DNA from: Pseudarthrobacter defluvii
Lineage (GTDB): Bacteria; Actinomycetota; Actinomycetes; Actinomycetales; Micrococcaceae
DNA length: 64,000 nt
Reading direction: 5' to 3'
Assembly (NCBI RefSeq): GCF_030816725.1
Contig: NZ_JAUSYG010000001.1
Span: 2,294,001-2,358,000, forward strand
In this document: piece by piece, positions 56,433 through 63,650 of the stretch
Position numbering within the stretch: position 1 is the first letter of the stretch
Layout: the number at the start of each line of letters is the position of its first letter
Position numbers and translations under genes: made by a program
The notes under the pieces: generated by a model
What the model saw: the letters and a program-made list of their open reading frames with translations, nothing else
What the model was told of the DNA's origin: nothing
Databases searched by the model: none

Positions 56433-56711
56433 TCAGAATTTTCCCTTGGCCACCTCGTTCAGGATGTCGATGGCCAGTTCCTTCTCCGCCAGCAGCCGCT
56501 TAAGCCGGGCGTTCTCTTTCTCCAGCTCCTTGGTCCGTTTGGACGCCTCGGCGTTCTTCTCGGACCCGTACTGGTTCAACCACCGATACCAGGTCGCCTC
56601 GGTAACCTGGAGCTCCTTGATTACCTCGACCATCGGGCGCCCGTCATTGAGCATCTTCTGGCCCTGCCGGACCTTGGCGATGACCTGCTCAGGGGTGTGT
56701 CTGCGTGCCAT
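56433..56711 (-). CDS. IS3-family transposase OrfA
   Basis: 92 aa starting MARRHTPEQVIAKVRQGQKM. A helix-turn-helix (VIKELQVTEATWYRWLNQYG) is followed by a leucine-zipper-like helix (KRTKELEKENARLKRLLAEK). It binds the IS ends. GGAGG lies 13 nt upstream of the chosen ATG. It ends AKGKF-stop; the heptamer G-GGA-AAA at 56445-56439 lets some ribosomes slip back one base and continue as KILSPEPRRRAVRMAVEKF into OrfB. Confidence 0.9.
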   Translation of the reverse strand: MARRHTPEQVIAKVRQGQKMLNDGRPMVEVIKELQVTEATWYRWLNQYGSEKNAEASKRTKELEKENARLKRLLAEKELAIDILNEVAKGKF

Positions 56712-56766
56712 GATTCGTGAATTTCCTCCTGCGTCCATTCTCGGACACGAAACTCACACAAACACT

Positions 56767-56791
56767 GGACTTCTATCTGGGGACCCAACCA
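56767..56791. repeat. IS terminal inverted repeat (right in window)
   Basis: A 25-nt end reading on the minus strand TGGTTGGGTCCCCAGA and ending AGAAGTCC. The partner is at 55535-55558. Confidence 0.85.
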
Positions 56792-57578
56792 CCACCACCC
56801 TGCCCCCGGAATAGGTCAGGTCACTGTGAATTCTCTGGTTGAGTAATGCATACCCGTGGCCCTTGGCCACAAAGGAGCGAACTGTTTCATAGCCGGCGAA
56901 GCGGTGCCGCACCTTGGGCACCACCCCGGCGATGGCATATAGCTGCTCGTAATATTCCCGGCTGTACGGGAGGTCCAGGACAACCGAGGCTTCGCCGTCG
57001 AGATCCCGCAGCGCGATGCTCCGCTCAGGGCGGGACGCCGCAGGATGTCCTGCATGGACCAGGACATGCGGGGGCACCAGCTCAAGCACCTGGTGGGTGA
57101 AGCCTCGGCCCAGGCCAAGATTGTACGTCAATGCGACGTCGCACTGGCCCTCCAGCAGGGCTGTCTGCAAGCTGGCCAAATCGGCTTCGAGGACGGAGAC
57201 CTCAATACCCGGATGCTGAACTTCGAAGGTCTGAAGGATAGTCGGAAGCCTGAAAGGTGCCAGCGGGGAAAATACCCCCACCTTGAGTTCGCCCACCAGG
57301 CTCGTCGCAAGCCCCCGGGCTGATTCATACAAGGAATCGGCGTGCTCCAGCAGGACTTTGATGTCCTGGGCCAGCTGTCGGCCCAAGGGCGACAGCCGCA
57401 GGCCGCGCGTCCTGGGCCGCACGAACAACTGCGTCGACAGGCTAACCTCAAGCTGGGCAATGGCGGTAGACAATGTGGACTGCGTCACCAAAAGCCTTTC
57501 GGCCGCCGCTGTCATGCTCTCGAGCTCTGCCACTACCGCGAAGTACCGCAGCTGGGTCAGGGTGAAGGGCCTAGCCAT
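56792..57578 (-). pseudogene. LysR-family regulator, N-terminal part interrupted by the IS element
   Basis: The frame from the ATG at 57578 carries the LysR helix-turn-helix (LTQLRYFAVVAELESMTAAAERL, LVTQSTLSTAIAQLEVSLSTQ) and most of the effector domain, ending RIHSDLTYSGGRVV at the insertion site. Inside the IS the frame picks up nine alien residues and stops at 56754. About 55-60 residues of the effector domain are separated (55358-55534). The truncated protein keeps its DNA-binding domain and could still bind but would probably not respond normally. Its natural targets were likely the amidase and transporter genes. Confidence 0.9.
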
Positions 57579-57759
57579 CCGCTATTGCTCGCATGCTGCG
57601 CGGTTCCGCGCGGTCACAGGCCCCGAAGCCGATGTAAAAGGAGGGCCATGGAACGAGGTCAGCAACCTCAAGGAAACGGAACCCGGCCTAGCTGTCGTCG
57701 AAAGATGCCACTTAACGATCGGGTGGGCAAGGCGGCCGGGGCGATCTCCCCGTCCACCC

Positions 57760-58287
57760 AAGCTCCCCGTTATGCAGACCACGTCGAGGAATCCCTGCTC
57801 GGTCTTCCTCGCGACCACTACCGCGTCGTACCGCAATAATGGCTCCAGTTCTTCAGCGTGGCCGCTGACGTTGGTTTGCCCGTGCAACAAGATTCCCGAC
57901 TGCCCTTTGAGGATGGATAGGTATGGTCTCGCCGAAAATCAGTGATAGACGTAAAACACTTGAAGCTGCCTGTTCGCGTGATCATGTTTAAATCCTTGAT
58001 GCCACCGCTGGGGAGGGATCCGTGGACCATGTCCTCCCGGGAGCAAAGGAACGGCGGATGCTTTGCCACACGCCGTTCCCAGTCGTCCCCTGCCAGCACC
58101 AGGTAATCTGCCTCGATAACGGTAAACACGCGTTCGTCATGCTCACCAGCCAGTACCAGTCATGGCTGGACCTGACTGGGACTGGCGCGCCGGACGCTGC
58201 AGCCGGCAGGACGGACATTTCCCGCGTGACACCACCGCCGTTGCGCCAGGATTGGACCTTCAGCTCTGCAAAGCGAATGATATGCAT
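57760..58287 (-). pseudogene. HutD/Ves-family protein, frameshifted
   Basis: The first frame from the ATG at 58287 reads MHIIRFAELKVQSWRNGGGV, TREM and DWYWLVSM, the HutD opening. The middle (RVFTVIEADYLVLAGDDWERR, GSLPSGGIKDLNMITRTGSF) lies in another frame from about 58129. A third frame near 57890-57770 contains YDAVVVARKTEQGFLDVVC, like the family's end. About a dozen residues expected between SM and RVFTVIE are missing. HutD-like proteins are cupins associated with histidine use and with nucleotide pools. The start overlaps the opcA stop as TGATG, so it once formed part of the zwf-opcA operon. Confidence 0.7.
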
Positions 58288-59189
58288 CAGCTCAGCCTCG
58301 ATAGAGAGCTTCCAAAGACTTCGTCGGGGTCGAGGCGGCGGAGTTCCTCGGCAAGGCATTCGCTTAGGCTGCGGCGGGGCAGCGAGATCCGTTGGGCGGG
58401 CTGGCCCGGCTGGGTCAGCTCGGCGACGGACAGTCCAGGACGGAAGAGTTGGACGTCGCCGCCGGGGCGGGTGAGCCGGACGCGGCGGATGCCGGTTCCG
58501 GCGGGGTCCGCCACGATGGTGACGGGTGCTTCCAGGGCGAGGGTGAGCCAAGCCGCGAGGAGGATGGTGGACGGGGAGTCCGAGGCACCCTCGACGGCGA
58601 CGGCGGTCACCGGCGAGGAATCGACTCCGTCCAGGGCGGCTGCGAGCTGGATCCGCCAGTTGGTCAGGCGGGTCCAGGCCAGATCGGTGTCCCCGGCGCG
58701 GTAGGTTTTGTGGATTCTCTCCAGTGCTGCCTGCGGGTCCGGCTCGTTGGCGGAGTCGGTGATCCGGCGGTGCGCGATCCGCCCGATGGAGGTTTCGCAG
58801 GCGTTTTCCGGGGCACCGTGCGGCCACCAGGCCACGATCGGCGCGTCCGGGAGCAGCAGCGCGGCCACCAGGGATTCGTTTTCGTGGGCGAGCTGGCCGT
58901 AGCCGCGCAGTACGATCACCTCGGACGCGCCGGCGTCCCCGCCCACCCGGATCTGGGCGTCGAGCCGGTCCGCTGCGTCGGCTCCGGCGTCGGCCAGGAC
59001 GATGATCCGGCAGGGGTGTTCCCGGCTGGCATCGTTGGCGGCCTCGATCGCTTCTTCCTCAAGCCCGGACTTGGTGACCACCACGAGGGTGAGCACCCGG
59101 CCCAGGGCGATCACGCCGCCCTGCTCGCGCAGGGCCATGAGCTTCTTGGAAACGTTGGAGGTGGTGGTGTCCGGCAGGTCTACAATCAT
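58287..59189 (-). CDS. opcA: glucose-6-phosphate dehydrogenase assembly protein OpcA
   Basis: 300 aa. The family blocks MIVDLPDTTTSNVSKKLMAL, RIIVLADAG and PDAPIVAWWPHGAP are clear. OpcA is an allosteric partner that activates glucose-6-phosphate dehydrogenase in cyanobacteria and actinobacteria. The start overlaps the zwf stop as ATGA, the usual coupling of the pair. The C-terminus overlaps the start of the hutD-like pseudogene by one base. Confidence 0.95.
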   Translation of the reverse strand: MIVDLPDTTTSNVSKKLMALREQGGVIALGRVLTLVVVTKSGLEEEAIEAANDASREHPCRIIVLADAGADAADRLDAQIRVGGDAGASEVIVLRGYGQLAHENESLVAALLLPDAPIVAWWPHGAPENACETSIGRIAHRRITDSANEPDPQAALERIHKTYRAGDTDLAWTRLTNWRIQLAAALDGVDSSPVTAVAVEGASDSPSTILLAAWLTLALEAPVTIVADPAGTGIRRVRLTRPGGDVQLFRPGLSVAELTQPGQPAQRISLPRRSLSECLAEELRRLDPDEVFGSSLSRLS

Positions 59190-60739
59190 GGCCTTCTCCA
59201 GGTTCGTCCGTCGCGGGCCAGCAGCTCATCGGCAGAGGCCGGGCCCCAGCTGCCCGGGGGGTAGGGTTCGGGCTGTTCGTCCAGGGTGGCCCAGTAGTCC
59301 TCGAACGGGTCAAGGATCTTCCAGGACAGCTCCACTTCCTCGTGCCGCGGGAACAGCGGCGGTTCGCCCAGGAGCACGTCCAGGATCAGCCGCTCATAGG
59401 CTTCCGGGGAGGATTCGGTGAAGGAGTGGCCGTAGCCGAAGTCCATGGTGACGTCGCGGACTTCCATCTGCGTGCCGGGAACCTTGGAGCCGAACCGGAT
59501 GGTCACGCCCTCGTCGGGCTGGACCCTGATAACCACGGCGTTCTGGCCGAAGTCATCCTCGCCGTGGTCGCGGAACAGCAGGTTCGGTGCCCGTTTGAAG
59601 ACGACGGCGATCTCGGTCACGCGCCGTCCCAGGCGCTTGCCCGCGCGCAGGTAGAACGGCACGCCGGACCAGCGGCGGGTATGGATGTCCACCCGGATTG
59701 CGGCGAACGTTTCGGTGGTGGAGTCGGCCGGGATGCCTTCTTCCTCCAGGTAGCCCTGGACCTGTTCGCCGCCCTGCCAGCCGCCGGTGAACTGGCCGCG
59801 CGCTGAGTGCGTGGAGAGGTCATCGGGGAGCTTGACGGCTGCGAGGACCTTTTCCTTCTCGGCGCGCAGGTCATCGGCGTTGAAGGAGATGGGCTCTTCC
59901 ATCGCGGTCAGGGCCAGCAGCTGGAGCAGGTGGTTCTGGATGACGTCGCGGGCCGCGCCCACGCCGTCGTAATACCCTGCACGGCCGCCGGTGCCGATGT
60001 CCTCTGCCATGGTGATCTGGACGTGGTCCACGTAGTTGGCGTTCCACAACGGCTCGAACAGCTGGTTCGCGAAGCGCAGAGCCAGGATGTTCTGCACCGT
60101 TTCCTTGCCCAGGTAGTGATCGATCCGGAACACCGCGTCCTGCGGGAACACCGACTCCACAATGTCGTTCAGCTGCCGGGCCGACTCGAGGTCGTGCCCG
60201 AACGGCTTCTCGATCACCACACGCCGCCACTTGTCCCCCTCGGCCTGCGCCAGGCCGTGCTTGGACAGCTGCCGGCAGACCTGCTCGAACCCCTTGGGCG
60301 GGATCGAGAGGTAGAACGCGTGGTTGCCGCGGGTGCCGCGGACATCATCCAGTTCCTTAATGGTCTCGCCGAGCTGCTCAAAGGCGCCGTCGTCGTCGAA
60401 CTCACCCTGGACAAAACGGATGCCCTCGGACAACTGGTTCCACACCGCCTCATCAAAGGGCGTGCGCGCGTAGGCCTGCACGGAAGCCTTCACCTGACCG
60501 GCGAAATCCTCATCAGTCCACTCCCGGCGCCCAAAACCCACCAGCGCAAAGCTCGGCGGCAGCAGCCCGCGGTTGGCCAGGTCATACACGGCCGGCAACA
60601 GCTTCTTCCGGGCAAGATCCCCCGTTACCCCAAAGAGCACCAACGACGACGGACCGGCAATCCGGTTCAAACGGCGGTCACGCGGATCCCGCAATGTATT
60701 ACGCCGGGGGCGTCGCCGTGTGCAAGTAGGGTCAAGCAC
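59186..60739 (-). CDS. zwf: glucose-6-phosphate 1-dehydrogenase
   Basis: 517 aa with the chosen GTG start. VLFGVTGDLARKKLLPA is the NADP-binding loop and FRIDHYLGKETVQNIL holds the catalytic His-Lys region. The enzyme oxidises glucose-6-phosphate to 6-phosphogluconolactone and yields NADPH. The start is uncertain: GTG at 60739 has AAGGAG 12 nt upstream, whereas an ATG at 60841 overlaps the preceding small gene as ATGA but adds 34 residues unlike the family. Placed behind the RuMP genes it could run an oxidative cycle for formaldehyde or regenerate NADPH for the Rieske oxygenase system. Confidence 0.93.
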   Translation of the reverse strand: MLDPTCTRRRPRRNTLRDPRDRRLNRIAGPSSLVLFGVTGDLARKKLLPAVYDLANRGLLPPSFALVGFGRREWTDEDFAGQVKASVQAYARTPFDEAVWNQLSEGIRFVQGEFDDDGAFEQLGETIKELDDVRGTRGNHAFYLSIPPKGFEQVCRQLSKHGLAQAEGDKWRRVVIEKPFGHDLESARQLNDIVESVFPQDAVFRIDHYLGKETVQNILALRFANQLFEPLWNANYVDHVQITMAEDIGTGGRAGYYDGVGAARDVIQNHLLQLLALTAMEEPISFNADDLRAEKEKVLAAVKLPDDLSTHSARGQFTGGWQGGEQVQGYLEEEGIPADSTTETFAAIRVDIHTRRWSGVPFYLRAGKRLGRRVTEIAVVFKRAPNLLFRDHGEDDFGQNAVVIRVQPDEGVTIRFGSKVPGTQMEVRDVTMDFGYGHSFTESSPEAYERLILDVLLGEPPLFPRHEEVELSWKILDPFEDYWATLDEQPEPYPPGSWGPASADELLARDGRTWRRP

Positions 60740-60837
60740 GGCTGAATGCCACTCCTTACCTGAATCTTTTTTGGCATGTGTGGAAGTCCGGGTGGCGGTG
60801 GCACCCTGGGTGGGATGCAGCCGCTGCGGGGATGGAG

Positions 60838-61047
60838 TCATAGAGGGCACAGCAGGACACCGTCCTCCCGTAGGAAGAGCCGCCGATGGGCTGTCCCATT
60901 CTCGATCACCCAGATGAGCTCGCCCTGATTGCCGACTTGATCGACTCGGCCGGAGTACTGAAATGATTCGGAAAACCATACTTCGATGTCGTCTCCGGAG
61001 CTCAATGCTTCCCACCGTGATACGGGTTGTCTTATAGGTCGTGACAT
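60838..61047 (-). CDS. small conserved-looking protein, unknown
   Basis: 69 aa starting MSRPIRQPVSRWEALSSGDD. Segments IEVWFSESFQYSGRVDQVG and LIWVIENGTAHRRLFLREDG alternate in a way that suggests a small SH3-like beta barrel. I have no family name. Its stop overlaps a possible zwf start at 60841 as ATGA. Confidence 0.5.
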   Translation of the reverse strand: MSRPIRQPVSRWEALSSGDDIEVWFSESFQYSGRVDQVGNQGELIWVIENGTAHRRLFLREDGVLLCPL

Positions 61048-61148
61048 CGAAGTTTCCGCTCTCAACACTCGTCCACTCTGGATTGACGTGCGTCTGTCCA
61101 GTGAACGTCAGGGTTTTTAGTTGTCGGGTTCGTAGCAGGGTGGACGTA

Positions 61149-61179
61149 GCGGTCCGCACCTTTGACAGGCGCGGACCGC
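61149..61179 (-). terminator. hairpin behind hps
   Basis: A 9-bp perfect stem GCGGTCCGC/GCGGACCGC (61149-61157 and 61171-61179) lies 19 nt beyond the hps stop on the minus strand. No U-run follows. Termination is likely but not strong. Confidence 0.5.
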
Positions 61180-61197
61180 CACACTTTAGGGGCCTTC

Positions 61198-61821
61198 CTA
61201 GCCGATCGCAGCCCGGAGTTCTTTGGCTGCCAGGGCGGGGTCAGCTGCGGCGTAGATAGCGCCGCCGGCAACGGCGACCTCCGCTCCGGCACGCTGCACG
61301 GCTTCGATGGTCGAGAGTTTCACGCCGCCGGCAACGGAGAAGGGGACGCGGGCTTCCTCCCCTGCGCTGAGCAGGCCGTTCAGGTCATAGCCGGGCTGGG
61401 CCTGCTCATCCAGGCCAGCGTGGAATTCGACGAACTCCGCACCGAGAGCGTGGGCTTCCTTGGCACGGGTTACTTTGTTTGCCACGCCGATGAGGTCAAC
61501 GACGATGCCTTTGCCATGTGCCCGGGCGGCTTTGATGGCGCCCGCGATAGTTGAGTCGTCCGCGGTACCGAGCACGGATACCAGGTCTGCGCCAGCCGTG
61601 AACGCGATGTCCGCCTCAAGCTCCCCCGCGTCCATGGTTTTCATGTCCGCGAAGACAATCTTGTCCGGGTGCGCTTCCTTGACAGCCGTGACGGCGCCCA
61701 GTCCGGCAGCCTTGATCAGGGGTGTGCCCAGTTCGATGATGTCTACGTATTCAGCGACCTTGCCAGCGAGTTCGAGTGCGTCCTCGACGGTGAGCAGATC
61801 CATTGCGACTTGGAGTTTCAT
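61198..61821 (-). CDS. hxlA: 3-hexulose-6-phosphate synthase
   Basis: 207 aa from the ATG at 61821. MKLQVAMDLLTVEDALELAG, IELGTPLIKAAGLGAV, VFADMKTMDAGELEADIAF and the later FHAGLDEQAQ and VAGGVKLSTI are the orotidine-decarboxylase-superfamily blocks specific to HPS. It condenses formaldehyde with ribulose 5-phosphate, the first step of the ribulose monophosphate pathway. The isomerase gene lies just upstream in the same operon. It probably serves formaldehyde detoxification and assimilation. Confidence 0.95.
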   Translation of the reverse strand: MKLQVAMDLLTVEDALELAGKVAEYVDIIELGTPLIKAAGLGAVTAVKEAHPDKIVFADMKTMDAGELEADIAFTAGADLVSVLGTADDSTIAGAIKAARAHGKGIVVDLIGVANKVTRAKEAHALGAEFVEFHAGLDEQAQPGYDLNGLLSAGEEARVPFSVAGGVKLSTIEAVQRAGAEVAVAGGAIYAAADPALAAKELRAAIG

Positions 61822-61882
61822 AAGGGTTCTTTCTGTAGGGATGTGGAGGGTAAGAGGAAAGGCGGCAGTTGAGCCCTGCCTG

Positions 61883-62482
61883 CTACTCGAGATTCGCGTG
61901 CCGGGTCCACAGCTGATCGGCAGGGATTTGGGCTTTCTCCCATAGGGCCTGGAAGACCGACTCGGCAGCGAGGAACAGCACTTGTTCGAAGAGGCTTCCG
62001 GAATACTGTTGGGACGCCCCGGATCCGTGGTCAGTTTTTTGCGGGGCAGGAACAATTACCAGAGTGTGCGCCAGTGCGCCCAGCGGTGAGCCCGCGTTGG
62101 CCGTGAAGGCTGCAACACGGGCGTCGGCCTTGACCGCAGTTTCTCCGGCCCGCACGACACCTGATGTTGTTCCAGAGCCGGAAGCCACTAACAGCAGGTC
62201 GCCGGCTCCAATTGCGGGAGTGGTGGTGTCGCCCGCGACGTGGACGGTCAGGCCAAGATGCATCAAACGCATCGCAGCCATGCGCAGGACAAGCCCGCTC
62301 CGGCCCGCCCCTGCCACGAAGACGCGAGGGGCCCCGGCAAGCTCTCCGGCCAGAGCGGCGAGTTCTTGAACGCTGACCCGGGCTGCAGTGTCTGCAACCT
62401 CGCCCTGAATAAGCGAAAGGCTGCGAGAAATTGCCCCCACAGTTCCGGCTTGGACAGGGCTCACTTCTGAAACGCTCGGCAT
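61883..62482 (-). CDS. hxlB: 6-phospho-3-hexuloisomerase
   Basis: 199 aa. The SIS fold is shown by VFVAGAGRSGLVLRMAAMRL and LLLVASGSGTTSGVVRAGETA. KTDHGSGASQQYSGSLFEQVLF and the final block (LWEKAQIPADQLWTRHANLE) are typical of PHI. It converts 3-hexulose 6-phosphate to fructose 6-phosphate. First gene of the hps-phi operon. A 17-bp TGTATACA-type palindrome lies 65 nt upstream of its start. Confidence 0.95.
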   Translation of the reverse strand: MPSVSEVSPVQAGTVGAISRSLSLIQGEVADTAARVSVQELAALAGELAGAPRVFVAGAGRSGLVLRMAAMRLMHLGLTVHVAGDTTTPAIGAGDLLLVASGSGTTSGVVRAGETAVKADARVAAFTANAGSPLGALAHTLVIVPAPQKTDHGSGASQQYSGSLFEQVLFLAAESVFQALWEKAQIPADQLWTRHANLE

Positions 62483-62546
62483 GTTGCTCTCCTTTGAGCT
62501 GCTACTGGCTTGGGCACCTTAATACCTCCGGCAAGGCATTGCCCCT

Positions 62547-62563
62547 TGTATACACTGTATACA
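62547..62563. promoter_or_regulatory. GntR-type operator TGTATACA-C-TGTATACA
   Basis: Two perfect TGTATACA octamers (each self-complementary) separated by one base, upstream of the hexuloisomerase gene. The same element lies between the GntR gene and the Rieske gene (63613) and before the decayed Rieske gene (53270). Confidence 0.8.
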
Positions 62564-62804
62564 GGCGCCGCGGTTGTGGTCAAGTGGATTTGGGGGCAGG
62601 GTCAGTTTGCTCTGGCCAGCTGTCCGAGGAACCTATGTTGAAAGGCGCACGGCGACGGGTTGAGGCGGCAGCTACGTCCCCGGGTCGGGGTGTTCGCGGC
62701 AGGTATAGTTACGGACAGCGTGGCAACGGGCTCGAAGCCCCATAGCCATCGTGTGTTGTTAGGCCGCTTGGGTCACTAGGCCGTAGCAGCTTGCATCTGA
62801 CGCG
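62564..62804. other. gap between the phi promoter and the GntR stop
   Basis: About 240 bases that contain no supported gene. A short plus-strand open frame has no start signal. Confidence 0.4.
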
Positions 62805-63467
62805 TCAGTTGGCGGGCGCAGCTTGCGCGCGGGTCGGGTCAGTCACGTCATGGCAGTGCCGCAGGAGTTCGATTGCCTGGTCCGCATCCCCGTTTTTAAG
62901 CGCATTGAGGATGCGGCGATGGTCATCGACCACCTTGTTCTGGTACTCCTCACCTTGACGGTAAGTCATTGTGATGCGCTTCTGAATGGGGTGGTTCCAT
63001 ACGGAAGTGAGGACACTGAGCAGAAAGCTGTTGCCGGCAGGTCCGACGAGGGCTATGTGGAAGGCCTGGCCCAACCGGAACAGCTCCAGGTTGTCCGACG
63101 GGTCGATCAGGGCGGTCTCCTCAATGAGGCTACTCATGCGCAGCATTTGCTGAGGAGTGTAGTGCCCACATGCGCGGTGTACCGCGAGGGCTTCGAGGGC
63201 ATAGCGAACGTCAAAGACGTCAGCGATTTCGCTTTCATCGAGCTGATTGACGACGTACCCGCGTCCAGGGACGAGTGTTGTAAGCCCCTCCAGCGTCAAC
63301 CGGGTCAACACGTCGCGGACGGGAGTGCGTGAAACCCCATACTGGGCAGCGACCTGTTCCTGAACGAGTGCGGTTCCGGACGCTATTTTCCCGGTGGCGA
63401 TATCAGCCGTGATGAGATCGTAGACCTTCTCGGCCAGCGGCCGGAGATCCTTCAGTTGTACGGCCAT
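62805..63467 (-). CDS. GntR-family (FCD/FadR subgroup) transcriptional regulator
   Basis: 220 aa from the ATG at 63467 (AGAGG 4 nt upstream). The winged helix shows VQEQVAAQYGVSRTPVRDVLTRLTLEGL and the wing LVPGRGYVV. The FCD ligand domain follows with FDVRYALEALAVHRA, LFRLGQAFHIALVG and DDHRRILNAL, whose Asp/His residues form the usual metal site. FCD regulators respond to carboxylates; VanR-type members respond to vanillate. It is divergent from the Rieske gene with a TGTATACA palindrome between them. The same site upstream of phi suggests it also controls the RuMP operon. Confidence 0.92.
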   Translation of the reverse strand: MAVQLKDLRPLAEKVYDLITADIATGKIASGTALVQEQVAAQYGVSRTPVRDVLTRLTLEGLTTLVPGRGYVVNQLDESEIADVFDVRYALEALAVHRACGHYTPQQMLRMSSLIEETALIDPSDNLELFRLGQAFHIALVGPAGNSFLLSVLTSVWNHPIQKRITMTYRQGEEYQNKVVDDHRRILNALKNGDADQAIELLRHCHDVTDPTRAQAAPAN

Positions 63468-63612
63468 GGCACCTCTGCTTTCGGTTTCTGCAATTTTGTC
63501 ACGAAGTAGTTCCCCCCAAGCCGTCACTGCACTGGCGCGTAACTGGATGAGGACACAACAGCACTGCCCTGCCGGCTGCGAGAGAAAAGCACTTGACCTG
63601 AGTCACAAGGTC

Positions 63613-63629
63613 TGAATACAGTGTATACA
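63613..63629. promoter_or_regulatory. GntR-type operator TGAATACA-G-TGTATACA
   Basis: A 17-bp near-palindrome, one mismatch from the 62547 element's octamer pattern, 21 nt before the Rieske oxygenase start and in the divergent promoter region of the GntR gene. Confidence 0.8.
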
Positions 63630-63650
63630 CTCAATTGGAGGAGAACAAAG

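Larger units (their letters stand above)
55535..56791 (-). mobile_element. IS3-family insertion sequence, 1257 bp, complete
   Basis: Imperfect terminal inverted repeats TGGTTGGACCCCCGTTAGCA (55535 onward) and, at the other end on the minus strand, TGGTTGGGTCCCCAGATAGA (from 56791 inward) both end in AGTCC. The flanking 4 bp CCAC occur at 55531-55534 and 56792-56795 as a target duplication. Two overlapping frames encode OrfA and the DDE transposase OrfB, with a G-GGA-AAA slip site between them. All parts look intact, so it may be active. It interrupts a LysR gene. Confidence 0.93.
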
